Source: Spirulina major PCC 6313 (GTDB taxonomy: Bacteria; Cyanobacteriota; Cyanobacteriia; Cyanobacteriales; Spirulinaceae). From it: a stretch of DNA of 64,000 nt. The position numbers and the translations under genes are program-made. This document shows, piece after piece, positions 46,162 to 55,523 of this stretch. The stretch's first letter is position 1. The number at the start of each line of letters is the position of its first letter. Location: the NCBI RefSeq assembly GCF_001890765.1, contig NZ_KV878783.1, positions 4,554,771-4,618,770 on the forward strand, written 5' to 3'. The notes under the pieces are model-generated. The model did no database searches. It saw nothing but the letters and a program-made list of their open reading frames with translations, and had not been told where the DNA came from.

Positions 46162-46938
46162 TTATAGTTTGATTAGCCAGTCACATAAAGAAACAACTTG
46201 AGTTTCGTTTGTTAAATTAGCTCCATTTGAAAGAGTATTATTATTCAGTTGCTGATAAATCTCTTGTGCCATAGCATTCTCAATTGCTGCACCAACAAAA
46301 AAAGTTTTAGGATGATAGCCTTTAGCAGAAAATGAAGTTCTAATTCTATTTAATGCTGAGTTTGCAGTTTTCCAGTGCTCATCTGCCCCAGCCGGGTCAA
46401 TACCACCCTTCAATTCTCCTAAAGCAAGATATTTTTTAGGATCATGATGTGCTGAATTACTATTTTTGCCAGATACAATTTCATTTGGTGAACAATCGAA
46501 TAAACAAAGATCAACATTCTTTTTTACTGTTGGCACGGTCAAGTTATAGAGTAAGGTTCGTTTATTTTGATTGGATACCCAATGTAAACCTTTAACATAT
46601 TTTTCGACTTCAGGCTCAGAATTAAAATGTGTCCATTTTTTTGTTTTAGAATCAAGATATTCAAAATCCATTCCGCTAATAGAGCATGTGGCAATCAAAA
46701 TTCTCGTGAATTTCCATTCTCCCAACACACCGGCAAGGTTTCTCATGCTACCGCCCAGTGAATCACCTTTCGTTAGCAAAAAACGATAAACTAATTCATC
46801 TACGAATGCTTTTCCAGATGGTTCCAGAAAATTTTCTATTAGACCATTTATTGCTCTTTTTCTATCATGTTCTTGTAAATATTTTTTTGCTTTTTCAGAA
46901 ATTCCAGATGCTGTAAGCAAAGAATTTTTGATTTCCAA
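46162..46938 (-). pseudogene. AvaI/BsoBI-family type II restriction endonuclease, N-terminally deleted
   Basis: The frame of 258 codons matches the C-terminal about four fifths of the AvaI/BsoBI family (about 315-323 residues; target CYCGRG for the type members). The PD-(D/E)XK catalytic set is visible as Asp in NVDLCLFD and Glu-x-Lys in GELKGGIDPAGADEHW. The conserved C-terminal YQQLNNNTLSNGANLT and CDWLIKL are also there. There is no proper start: the frame begins at a TTG and reads back into the inverted repeat of an IS630 element at 46946. About 60-65 N-terminal residues are gone. The DNA is AT-rich relative to its neighbours, a sign of transfer. No methyltransferase gene is in the window. 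Confidence 0.78.
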
Positions 46939-46946
46939 TATTTCTA

Positions 46947-48119
46947 AGTAGCTCAGGCAAGAAAGAGTGAACTATGTAACAGAATATTGAGGTTGTCGCA
47001 GATTGACATATTCAGTGGAGTGAGCGTTTTGTTGTGCCCGAGCATCAAGTCCAAAAATGACCTCACAAGCCAACTCCTTCTCTGACTCAAACATCTGACC
47101 AACCAACTCATCTCGCTTGAGATGCTGCCACTCCAACTCAATAGGATTCATCTCTGAACAGTAGGGGGGCAGGAAGAAAAGATAAAGCCCCTGAGCTTGC
47201 CAAGTAGCAATCTGGGCTTGAACAAGCTTGCTGGTATGAATGGAGCCGTTGTCCAGCACAATGACCCTTATCCGTCCGGTTTTCGAGAGGATGTCAGCGG
47301 CACTCTGGGCTTGCTGGTTCATCAAGGCGATGAAGTCATCGCTCTTAAAGCTGCCTAAAACCAGAGAGTAGATGAAGGTGACCAATGGCTGCCACAAACC
47401 GATGATGCTGAGCCTCTTGCCTCGCTTGCGAGTCTGCTCCTGTCGTTTTTGCTCACCTCGGAAGTAATAGCTGTAACTGGCGGCACTCCATAAACAACTG
47501 CCGGATTCGTCGCCGTAGAGCAAGTCAAATCTCCCCTGCTGCCGCAGAGAGTTCGAGCATCTCTAAGTCTGCTTGCTTAATCGCCCGCGTTGCTGGGTCT
47601 TGGCGCTCTCGGTGACTCTGACGTGTCCGCTTCCATATCACCCCCTTTTTTTGAGCACCTGACGCAGATGGTCTGGGCTCAAGCTAATGCCTCTGTATCG
47701 TTTGAGTTTCTTGGCTAACTGTACGCTGTTATAGGTTCGCTTTTCTTCACGCAAACAGGTTTCTAGGTACACCATGTCGGCTTCTGTCCAGGTGCTCTTT
47801 TTTCCTCTTCCTGGTGCATCCCAGAGTCCGCCTAAGCCCTTTTCCTGCCAACGTTTGAACGTTTTCCTCACTGTCCCTACATTCCAGTGCAAGTGTTGGG
47901 CTATCTTTTCGACGTACCATCCTTGATGGCTGAGTCTCAGAGCTTCTGCACGGTCTTTGACTCTCTGTATTACTGTGGTTGCTTTCCTTAGCTCCCACAG
48001 GGTTCTTTCTTCCTCTGGGCTTAGAAATACTCTCATCCTTGCTCCCATAAGTACACCTGTTCTTTATACTCACTCTTTACATCTCTCAATCTACCTCTCT
48101 TTTTCTACCCTGGCCTACT
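46947..48119 (-). mobile_element. IS630-family insertion sequence (about 1.17 kb)
   Basis: The ends are similar inverted repeats (AGTAGCTCAGGCAAGAAAGA at 46947 and, reversed, AGTAGGCCAGGGTAGAAAAA at 48119) with TA on each side (46945-46946, 48120-48121), as in IS630/Tc1-type elements. It encodes a helix-turn-helix part and a DDE part in different frames. Its two flanks are truncated genes of different kinds, which suggests a deletion rather than simple insertion. Confidence 0.82.
46972..48048 (-). pseudogene. IS630 transposase, in two or three frames
   Basis: The N-terminal frame (48048-47638, 136 codons) is a helix-turn-helix domain (LSHQGWYVEKIAQHLHWNVG). The C-terminal frame (47523-46972) has the DDE residues: GDESG, VLDNGSIHTS and PPYCSEMNPIELEW. 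The first shift is at A7-G5 (about 47641-47652), a plausible programmed slippery site. The second is at ATTTGAC near 47528-47534, which looks like a one-base insertion because removing a T would join the frames. The copy is therefore probably inactive. Confidence 0.8.
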
Positions 48120-48121
48120 TA

Positions 48122-48560
48122 TCCTAAACCAATAAGTAGTGATCGAAGTAATCCTCTGCGAAATCGGGGAAGTCATGCCAATAAACTTCGTTCTGAGCTG
48201 AGTAACGTTCTTGAGGCTTTGGAACAGGAGAGGAAGTCATCTGCTTCCGAAGTGGATGTAGTAGGTGAGCCTGGATTCTATTTGGATGTAGAGTTTAGCG
48301 TTTCTGAGAAGGACAAGGTGCTTCAAAGCATAGAAAATCTTAGGGGTAAGGCTAAGATTGAGTTGATGTCAGTTAGCGTTTCTCCAAATAGCAATGAATA
48401 TTTAGAGGCGACACTATTTGTTCCTGATAGTAAGAAGAATGATTTCACGAAAAAAATTACTGCCTATGAGAATGAGGAAACAAAAACTGGCAAACCAAAA
48501 AATGAAACTCTAGTTAGCCGAATAGAGTCCTTTTTCTTAAGTTCTGTTACTTCATTGTTT
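48122..48560 (+). pseudogene. Subtilase (S8), 5' fragment
   Basis: An open frame with no start codon begins at the edge of IS630 and reads PISSDRSNP, then GSHANKLRSELSNVLEAL, then VGEPGFYLDVEFSVSEKD. It looks like the N-terminal part of S8 proteases of the large (about 750-850 residue) kind found with AAA ATPases in defence islands. It continues in frame into the 3' fragment at 50086 if the IS66 element is removed. The true start codon lay left of the IS630 copy and is lost. Confidence 0.7.
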
Positions 48561-50077
48561 GTAAGGATTCAGGTGGGGGGGGGTTGACAAATCAGAAAAA
48601 ACAGCTAAGTTAGCACAATGAAGCCCATCGAGATTCCCCCAGCCGTCGAACGAGAGCAACTGAGACAAGCATCATCAGAGGTGCTGGTGGAACTGGTGTT
48701 GCGGCAACAAGAGGTTATTCAGCAACTAGTCTGGGAAATAGAGCGGCTCAAGAACAACGCCAACAGCGATAGCGAGAGTTCATCGAAACCCCCATCAAGC
48801 GACATCCACAAACGCTCAGAACACCAACCCCCAGAAAAAGAGCCACCAAGCCAAGGAAAACGTAAACCCGGTGGGCAACCCGGTCATCAGGGAAAAACTC
48901 GCAAAGGGTTTGGCAGAATAGACCGCTACGAAATGGTGCGAGCACAAGTGTGTGGGTACTGTGGGAGCCAAGAGTTGAGCCTAGTCCCCCGAAAAACGCG
49001 CCGCCATGAAGTAGCCGAGTTAATCCAACCCGCCATAGAAGTAGTGGAGTATGAGCAGCAGTGCTGCTGTTGTAGCCGATGCGGACAGGAAACATGGGGA
49101 GAGCTACCGCCGCAAGTGCTGGGAGGTCAAAGCTTAGGAGTCGGGCTGCAATCCCTGTTGGTGTGGTTGGGGAACTACGCTCACATGAGCTATGAAAAGC
49201 AGCAGGAATTCCTAGAGGAACTGGGGAATATCACCGTGGGAGTAGGGACATTACAAGCGACCAACGAAAGGGCATCCCAAAGCGTTAAGCCGACAGTAGA
49301 GGAACTGGGAAACTGGGTGAAACACCAAGACTACGCCCAAGTGGATGAAACACCATGGCTAGTCAAGGGAGTGAAAGAGTGGATGTGGGTAGTGTGTGGG
49401 GTGGGTTTTTGCCTCTTCCACGCCGCTGATACTCGTTCAAGGGCGGAATTAGAGACCCTATTAGGTCGAAGCTTTGATGGTGTACTCGTCTCTGATGACT
49501 TCAGTGTGTACAACGGTTATGAGGTGAAAGCCCAGCAGAAGTGCTTGGCTCATCTGAGGCGGCACTTCAAGAAAGTCTGCAAGCTCAGGCATGGAAAAAA
49601 TCCAGAGTTGGCGAAGGCATTCCTGGATTTGATTGACACAGCCTTTGAGCAGCATCGTCAGTGGCGTGAAACCGAGGATGGGGCTGCCTATCATCAATGG
49701 GCGGCGGGCTTTATCTATGAGGTGAAGGCGGCTGTGGAGCATTGGCTCCCCCTGGCTGGGCATGAGGCGGGCTTGTTATTGCGCTCTCTACGCGATAAGG
49801 CAAATCAGTGGTGGTATTTCCTGTCCCATCCAGAAATTCCCCCGGATAATAATCGTGCGGAACGCTCGTTGCGGTTGGCTGTAACCAAGCGTAAGGTTTG
49901 TGGTGGCTCGCGTTCGATGGCAGGTTTTGCCCAGACGGCAAGGTTACTGAGTGTGATTCAGACTTGTCGGACTCAAGGGCGTTCGGTGTTGAGTTTCTTG
50001 AAACAAGCTTTGATGGCGACGGCTTCTCCTGAGCAAGTCTCCATGCCTTCCCTCATCCCTGCTACCTGAATCCTTAC
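48561..50077 (+). mobile_element. IS66-family insertion sequence (1517 bp), ISBst12-like
   Basis: The ends are GTAAGGATTCAGGT (48561-48574) and its exact complement (50064-50077), flanked by an 8-bp target duplication CATTGTTT (48553-48560 and 50078-50085). IS66 elements make 8-bp duplications and begin GTAA. Only the transposase gene is present, with no TnpA/TnpB accessory genes, which fits the ISBst12 subgroup. The exact duplication suggests a recent insertion. Confidence 0.92.
48618..50069 (+). CDS. IS66-family transposase
   Basis: A 483-residue intact transposase. It has an N-terminal coiled coil (about 10-48), the SSKPPSSD motif, a zinc-binding region (CGYCGS and CCCCSRCGQ, about 112-155), and a DDE domain with D in VDETPW, D in VSDDFSVYNG and E in PPDNNRAERSLR. 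It uses the element's own ATG at 48618 and ends 8 nt before the right end. There are no frameshifts, so it may be active. Confidence 0.92.
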   Translation: MKPIEIPPAVEREQLRQASSEVLVELVLRQQEVIQQLVWEIERLKNNANSDSESSSKPPSSDIHKRSEHQPPEKEPPSQGKRKPGGQPGHQGKTRKGFGRIDRYEMVRAQVCGYCGSQELSLVPRKTRRHEVAELIQPAIEVVEYEQQCCCCSRCGQETWGELPPQVLGGQSLGVGLQSLLVWLGNYAHMSYEKQQEFLEELGNITVGVGTLQATNERASQSVKPTVEELGNWVKHQDYAQVDETPWLVKGVKEWMWVVCGVGFCLFHAADTRSRAELETLLGRSFDGVLVSDDFSVYNGYEVKAQQKCLAHLRRHFKKVCKLRHGKNPELAKAFLDLIDTAFEQHRQWRETEDGAAYHQWAAGFIYEVKAAVEHWLPLAGHEAGLLLRSLRDKANQWWYFLSHPEIPPDNNRAERSLRLAVTKRKVCGGSRSMAGFAQTARLLSVIQTCRTQGRSVLSFLKQALMATASPEQVSMPSLIPAT

Positions 50078-50085
50078 CATTGTTT

Positions 50086-52074
50086 ACCGACGAGAAGTCA
50101 CTATTTCCGCAGGATCAAAGTGTGTTGGTTTGGTGGGAGGTCTGGCTCAGAGGTGATCGAAAGGAGAGCTTTGATGAGATCACTGAGCGACTGGATGTTC
50201 GGGTTCAGCCACATTCCGTTAAATTTGTCGAACGTGAAGTGGTTTTAGTGCTGGCTAATGTTGTTCAGCTTGGGCAAATTATCCGTAAGTGTGATGCGAT
50301 CGCAGAACTCAGAATTGCGAAGGATCTGCCATCATTCTTTTTTGAGAATAACGAGCTTGAACAGCAGGAGTGGATGAATGATCTACTGAATAAATGTGTA
50401 TTTGAGAAATCTCCGAGTGTCTCTGTATGTTTGTTGGATGGTGGTGTGATGAGAACTCATCCATTGCTAGAACATAGCCTCAGCGAAGATGATATGCATA
50501 GCTATGAGCCAATATGGGGGACTCACGACACTCGTGAAGGGCATGGCACAAATATGTCTGGGCTGTTGATCTACGGAGAACTATGTGAAGCTCTGGTTAG
50601 TAATCAAAAAATCGAAATTTCGCACTGCTTAGAATCAGTAAAAATACTTCCCCCGCAAGGGGAAAATGATCCTAATCTGTATGGATGGATCATGCAGCAA
50701 GGTATTAGCCGTGCTGAGATACAAGCTCCATTCCGAACACGGGTGATTTGTATGCCAGTGACCAGTGAGGGAGCAAATCGAGGAACACCTTCCTCTTGGT
50801 CTGCGGCGATAGATAATTTATGCTTTGGTCGAGATGAAATTTCTGATAAATTGGTGCAACGGTTAATAATTTTGCCGGTTGGTAATATTCGTGATGCGAT
50901 CAATCGTAAGGATTATATTGACAATAATGATAGTGCATCTGCTGAGAATCCGGCACAATCTTGGAATGCCTTAGTCGTTGGGGCTTTTACTGACAAGGTA
51001 AATATAGTTGATTCTGAATATCGTCATTGGGAGCCAATCGCGCCCGCTGGTGATCTGTCACCCCGTAGTAGAACATCTTGTGTTTGGGGTCGTCAATGGC
51101 CTAACCGCCCGGACGTTGTATTTGAAGGGGGAAATCTCGCGACAGATGGATCTTGTGCAGGTGAAGTTTTAGATGATTTGAGCTTGCTCACAACTCATCA
51201 TAAATTTAATCAACGTCTATTTACATTATTTGGTGATACCAGTGCATCGACTGCTTTAGCAGGATATTTTGCGGCACAGATTCTAGTTCAAAATCCTGAC
51301 TATTGGCCAGAGACGGTGCGAGCCTTGATTGTTCACTCAGCGACTTGGACAGCGGCGATGCGAAAGCATTTGCCTGCTACACCACAGCAAAAAGACAAAA
51401 GTATTCTGCTGAGGCGTTATGGGTATGGTGTACCGAGTTTGGACAAGGCACTTCGGAGTGCGAAGAATGATTTGACCATGATTGTTGAGGATGGGTTTCA
51501 GCCCTTTCAGAAGAAAGAAAATCAGTCCAACATAACAACGAAAGATATGAATCTTCATACTCTTCCCTGGCCAAAGAATGAGCTGGAGTCTCTGGGTGAG
51601 AGGGATGTTGAGATGAGGGTGACACTTTCGTACTTTATTGAGTCGAACCCAGGCGAACGAGGTTGGGTTCGCCGCTATTCTTATCCTTCCTATGGGCTAA
51701 GATTTGCTACTAAAGATGCAACTGAGACACTTTCGGCTTTCAAGAAACGGATTACTAAAGATGCTCATGAGGAAGGGGATACAGTTTCCTTTAAAGAGGA
51801 TAAAGGTTGGTTTTTAGGTACTGAATTGCGTAACCGAGGTTCCTTACATTCGGATATTTGGACGGGGACTGCTGCGGATTTGGCAGCCAAGAATGCAATC
51901 GGTGTTTATCCAGTGGGAGGATGGTGGAAAGAGCGCCCTATACATAACCGATGGAACGAGCAGATTAGGTATGCGCTGATTGTTTCGATTCGAGTAACAG
52001 GGGAAGGGGCTGATATTTACACACCTGTTGAAACTGTGGTGAGGCAAAAGTTGGCGATCGAGATTGAGCCTTAA
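50086..52074 (+). pseudogene. Subtilase (S8), 3' fragment with catalytic domain
   Basis: 662 codons after the IS66 insertion. The catalytic triad is intact (numbering from the TTG at 50080): Asp120 in VSVCLLDGGV, His155 in REGHGTNMSG, Ser388 in GDTSASTALAG, with the oxyanion Asn in LPVGNIRD. A C-terminal beta-rich region of about 200 residues follows. Joining TCATTGTTT at 48552-48560 to ACCGACGAG at 50086 restores a continuous frame of at least 808 residues. Similar proteases pair with AAA ATPases (IetAS-like anti-phage pairs); no ATPase is next to it here. The start codon is lost, so expression of this part would need an internal start. Confidence 0.82.
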
Positions 52075-52117
52075 GTGCCAGAGAGAGACGTGTTGGACGA
52101 TTTCAGATCGCGCCCTC

Positions 52118-54832
52118 TTATTCCGTAACGGCGGCGCGGAGGAGGATGACGGTGGCGTGAACTTGGGCGGCGATCGCTTCGGGGATGTTGCCGTGGATGG
52201 CGTGTTGGAGCATGCCTTCGCGGCTGGCTCCGAGGACGATGAGGGAACAGGCTTCGATCTGGGCGAGTTTGACGATCGCATCGGCCACATCCTGCGATCG
52301 CATCGGCAGGGGAATCACGGGACAATCTAGGTCTTGGCTGAGAGAGGCGGCCATCTGTTTCAGGGGTTGAAAGTGGAGTTTGCCTTGGGAGGGGGGAAAG
52401 ACTTGGGTGAGGAGGATGTCGCCGGGGGCAATCAAGCGAGTCAGGGCGGGCAGATAATGGAGGGCACGTTTGACATTCGGGCCGCCGGACATGGGGACAA
52501 GCCATTGGCTCGGGCCGTGGTCAGCGATCGCCGGGTAAGCGTCAGGATTGCGACCGGGCTTGATTAACATTACTTCACAGGGGGCCCGCTGTACCAAAGC
52601 ATCGAGCACCGTGCCGAAAATGCGGCCGGGGGTGTTGGTGCTGCCCTTCCAGCCCATGATCAGGCGGTCGATGTGGCGATCGCGAATTGTATCGAGGATG
52701 GCTTGGCTGGTGTCTTGGGCGACGCGGATTTGACAATGGACGGAGATCGGGAAGGCTTGGGCGATCGCTTCTACCCCGTGCAAAAGCTCCCGGTGGGGGG
52801 TGATATCGACCTGGGCCTGGGCGGGGGCAGTGTGGCGGGGGACTTTGATAATCGCGAGACATTCTAATTCAAACTCTTCGGTGGCGGCGATCGCGGCTGC
52901 AATTTTCACCAAATACGGGGCCGTATGGGGATTCGCCAGCGGTAACAAAATCCGGCCCTTGCCAATGGCGGGCGATCGCGTCTGATACACCGCATAGGAG
53001 GGATGCGATCGTACCTCCGTCCCATCCGGCTTGCCCCGCAAATGATCCGCCGTCGCATGGATCAAATCACTCCGGGTAATAATTCCTAGCAACTTCTTCC
53101 CCTCCGTCACCGGCAAATGGGACACATGATAGCGATCCATCAAATAAATCACATCCCCCACCGGAATCTCCGGAGCCACCGTCACCGGACTCGCCGTCAT
53201 CACCTCCCGCACCAACTGCTGCGGCGACAAATTACTCAGCCCCGCCAAATGCTGCTCCGTAATCATCCCCACCACAACCCCCCCCTCATCCACCACCGGA
53301 AAACCATGGTGAAACGACTGCCCAAACAGGTTATACACATCCTGCACCGTCATCGTCCCCGTCAGCGTCTCCACATTCCGCTGCATCACATCCCCCGCCC
53401 CCATATCCGTCAGCACATCATTGCGCCCCGTCTCGTCTTTCAGATCAATCCCATTCGCCTTGAGCAGATGTTGATAAATTGACCCGGACTTGATCGCCTC
53501 CGCTACCCCATAGGCCATCACCGCGCTAATCATTAACGGCAACACGAGGCGAAAATCCGTCGTTAACTCAAACACAATCACGATCGCTGTAATCGGAACC
53601 CGCGCCACCGCCGTAAAAAACGCCCCCATCCCCACCAACGCATAGGTGGTCGGCGACCCGGCATGGAGCACCATAAACTCAATTTCCCCAATCAAATACC
53701 CCAAGGCCGACCCCAAGACGAGCGTGGGTGAGAACAATCCCCCCGCTGCCCCCGACCCATAGGCCACGATTGTCAGACCAAAATGAATCATGAAAATTAA
53801 CAGCGTTTTATCCCAACTCACATCCCCCGCAATCAAAAAATCCCGCAGCCCCGCATTGTTTAAAAACGTCGGCGGGGCAAGGGCAATCACCAGGCCGGAA
53901 ATACAGCCCGCCGCCCCAATCCGCCAAGACATGGGCCATTGCAAATGTTGGTTAAAGCGCAGACAGGCAAGAATCCCCTGGTTAAACAGCACCCCCAACA
54001 CCCCTGCTAAGGCCCCCAAGAGGAGATAAAAGGGAATTTCGGCGGCGATGAATTGGTTAACCAGCACGGGGTTGAGCATGGTGGCGGGAAGGTTGAGATC
54101 CGCTGAATCTAAGAGACGGGAAACGACTGAGCCGGTAAAGGATGCGAGGATCGCGGTTTCTAAGGTGAGGCCGGACATGTCCCGCGACAGTTCTTCAACG
54201 ACGAACAGCACCCCGGCGATGGGGGTGTTAAATCCGGCGGCGAGACCGGCAGCAGCACCGGCGGCGATCATTTGGCGGCGGTGTTGGGGGGAGGTGGGAA
54301 CCCATTGGCTGAGTTGGGCGGCGAGGGCGGCTCCGATGTGGACGGTGGGGCCACGGCGGCCGAGGGTCAGACCGGCTCCGAGGAGGAGGACTGTGGCGAT
54401 CAGTTTCACCACGGCGACGCGCAAGGAGAGGAGGACGGGAAATTGAGCAAGGGCGGCTTTGACTTGGGGGATGCCGCCGCCTTTGGCATCGGGGGCGAGG
54501 GTTTCCACGAGCCACCCGGCGCACCAACAGATGCAAAACCCAAACAGGGGCAGTATGAGGGGCCAGCGGCCGTAGAGTTTGGGGAAGGATTCGATCAGTT
54601 CGATGCGAAAGATGCCGACGGTGGCGATGCCTTTTTTGAGGAGGAGGGCGGCGATCGCAGAAATACACCCGATTAAACAGGCTTCTAAGAGGGCGTAATG
54701 GTCATCAATGATGTAATTACCCCAATGATGCTGGGAAATCCACCGATTCAACCGGGTGGATAAAGACCGCTTCATGGCGACGAGTTCCACGCATGATTCG
54801 GCCTCAGAATACCGTGAAACGGTCGGCATCAT
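52118..54832 (-). CDS. ClC-family chloride channel/antiporter with CBS pair and two USP domains
   Basis: A 904-residue protein with a ClC core (about 45-450, about ten membrane segments), two CBS domains (about 470-600: GFPVVDEGGVVVGMITEQ, HLPVTEGKKLLGIITRSDL) and two universal-stress-protein-like domains (about 620-900). ClC motifs seen: GGGIPQVKAAL, GRRGPTVHIGAA and GSGAAGGLFSP. The gating Glu position of GREGP is Arg here, whereas the FVVEEL segment keeps its Glu pair. CBS and USP domains suggest nucleotide control of anion flux. Starts at 54832 or 54775 (MKRSLSTRLNRW) are both possible. Confidence 0.85.
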   Translation of the reverse strand: MMPTVSRYSEAESCVELVAMKRSLSTRLNRWISQHHWGNYIIDDHYALLEACLIGCISAIAALLLKKGIATVGIFRIELIESFPKLYGRWPLILPLFGFCICWCAGWLVETLAPDAKGGGIPQVKAALAQFPVLLSLRVAVVKLIATVLLLGAGLTLGRRGPTVHIGAALAAQLSQWVPTSPQHRRQMIAAGAAAGLAAGFNTPIAGVLFVVEELSRDMSGLTLETAILASFTGSVVSRLLDSADLNLPATMLNPVLVNQFIAAEIPFYLLLGALAGVLGVLFNQGILACLRFNQHLQWPMSWRIGAAGCISGLVIALAPPTFLNNAGLRDFLIAGDVSWDKTLLIFMIHFGLTIVAYGSGAAGGLFSPTLVLGSALGYLIGEIEFMVLHAGSPTTYALVGMGAFFTAVARVPITAIVIVFELTTDFRLVLPLMISAVMAYGVAEAIKSGSIYQHLLKANGIDLKDETGRNDVLTDMGAGDVMQRNVETLTGTMTVQDVYNLFGQSFHHGFPVVDEGGVVVGMITEQHLAGLSNLSPQQLVREVMTASPVTVAPEIPVGDVIYLMDRYHVSHLPVTEGKKLLGIITRSDLIHATADHLRGKPDGTEVRSHPSYAVYQTRSPAIGKGRILLPLANPHTAPYLVKIAAAIAATEEFELECLAIIKVPRHTAPAQAQVDITPHRELLHGVEAIAQAFPISVHCQIRVAQDTSQAILDTIRDRHIDRLIMGWKGSTNTPGRIFGTVLDALVQRAPCEVMLIKPGRNPDAYPAIADHGPSQWLVPMSGGPNVKRALHYLPALTRLIAPGDILLTQVFPPSQGKLHFQPLKQMAASLSQDLDCPVIPLPMRSQDVADAIVKLAQIEACSLIVLGASREGMLQHAIHGNIPEAIAAQVHATVILLRAAVTE

Positions 54833-54860
54833 GCCAGGAGATGGGAAGTTTTGGCGGGAG

Positions 54861-54889
54861 TGCTATAGTGTGAAAAAGACACTATAGCA
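54861..54889. repeat. TGCTATAGTG / CACTATAGCA hairpin
   Basis: TGCTATAGTG (54861-54870) and its exact complement CACTATAGCA (54880-54889) with a 9-nt loop. The TATAGCA sequence matches the ends of the MITE-like elements at 2809, 8628 and 46068. It lies just before the repeat array and 29 nt upstream of the ClC gene. Confidence 0.55.
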
Positions 54890-54907
54890 ATATGACATTA
54901 AATCTGG

Positions 54908-55488
54908 GCTTTCAAAACAGGGAGTGCGAGCATCTTGCTCGCTACGGCTCAATCTCAGCGGGCAGCTCAATCTCAGCAGGTAACTCAATCTCAGCGGGTA
55001 ACTCAATCTCAGCGGGTAACTCAATCTCAGCGGGCAAGATGCCCGCACTACAGGATTTATGGCTCAATCTCAGCGGGCAAATCAATCTCAGCGGGCTTTC
55101 AAAACAGGGAGTGCGAGCATCTTGCTCGCTACGGCTCAATCTCAGCAGGTAACTCAATCTCAGCAGGTAACTCAATCTCAGCGGGTAACTCAATCTCAGC
55201 GGGTAACTCAATCTCAGCGGGCTTTCAAAACAGGGAGTGCGAGCATCTTGCTCGCTACGGCTCAATCTCAGCGGGCAACTCAATCTCAGCGGGTAACTCA
55301 ATCTCAGCGGGCAAGATGCCCGCACTACAGGATTTATGGCTCAATCTCAGCGGGCAAGATGCCCGCACTACAGGATTTATGGCTCAATCTCAGCGGGCAA
55401 ATCAATCTCAGCGGGCTTTCAAAACAGGGAGTGCGAGCATCTTGCTCGCTACGGCTCAATCTCAGCGGGCAAGATGCCCGCACTACAC
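54908..55488. repeat. Mosaic repeat array built on (G/C)TCAATCTCAGCRGG units
   Basis: About 580 bp made of 19 copies of a TCAATCTCAGCRGG core. Most copies are spaced 18 bp, and they are interleaved with two larger modules. Module 1, GCTTTCAAAACAGGGAGTGC... (four copies, near 54908, 55096, 55222 and 55416), carries a GCGAGC-ATCTT-GCTCGC hairpin. Module 2 (four copies, near 55034, 55313, 55353 and 55467) carries a GCGGGC-AAGAT-GCCCGC hairpin and ends with CACTACAGG. The loops ATCTT and AAGAT are reverse complements. Open frames run through it on both strands because 18 is a multiple of three, but nothing suggests a real protein. Confidence 0.85.
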
Positions 55489-55523
55489 AGATCGCTATTT
55501 CTTAAGCAACGGTGGGGTTAATT

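Noticed and set aside
48575-48587. Tail of a 122-codon protein reading from the subtilase into IS66
   Set aside because: It is a fusion of the broken subtilase with the IS66 end (VRIQVGGG), not a natural gene.
54908-55488. Possible CRISPR array
   Set aside because: The spacing between repeats is itself repeated sequence. There are no unique spacers, no fixed repeat-spacer length and no cas genes.
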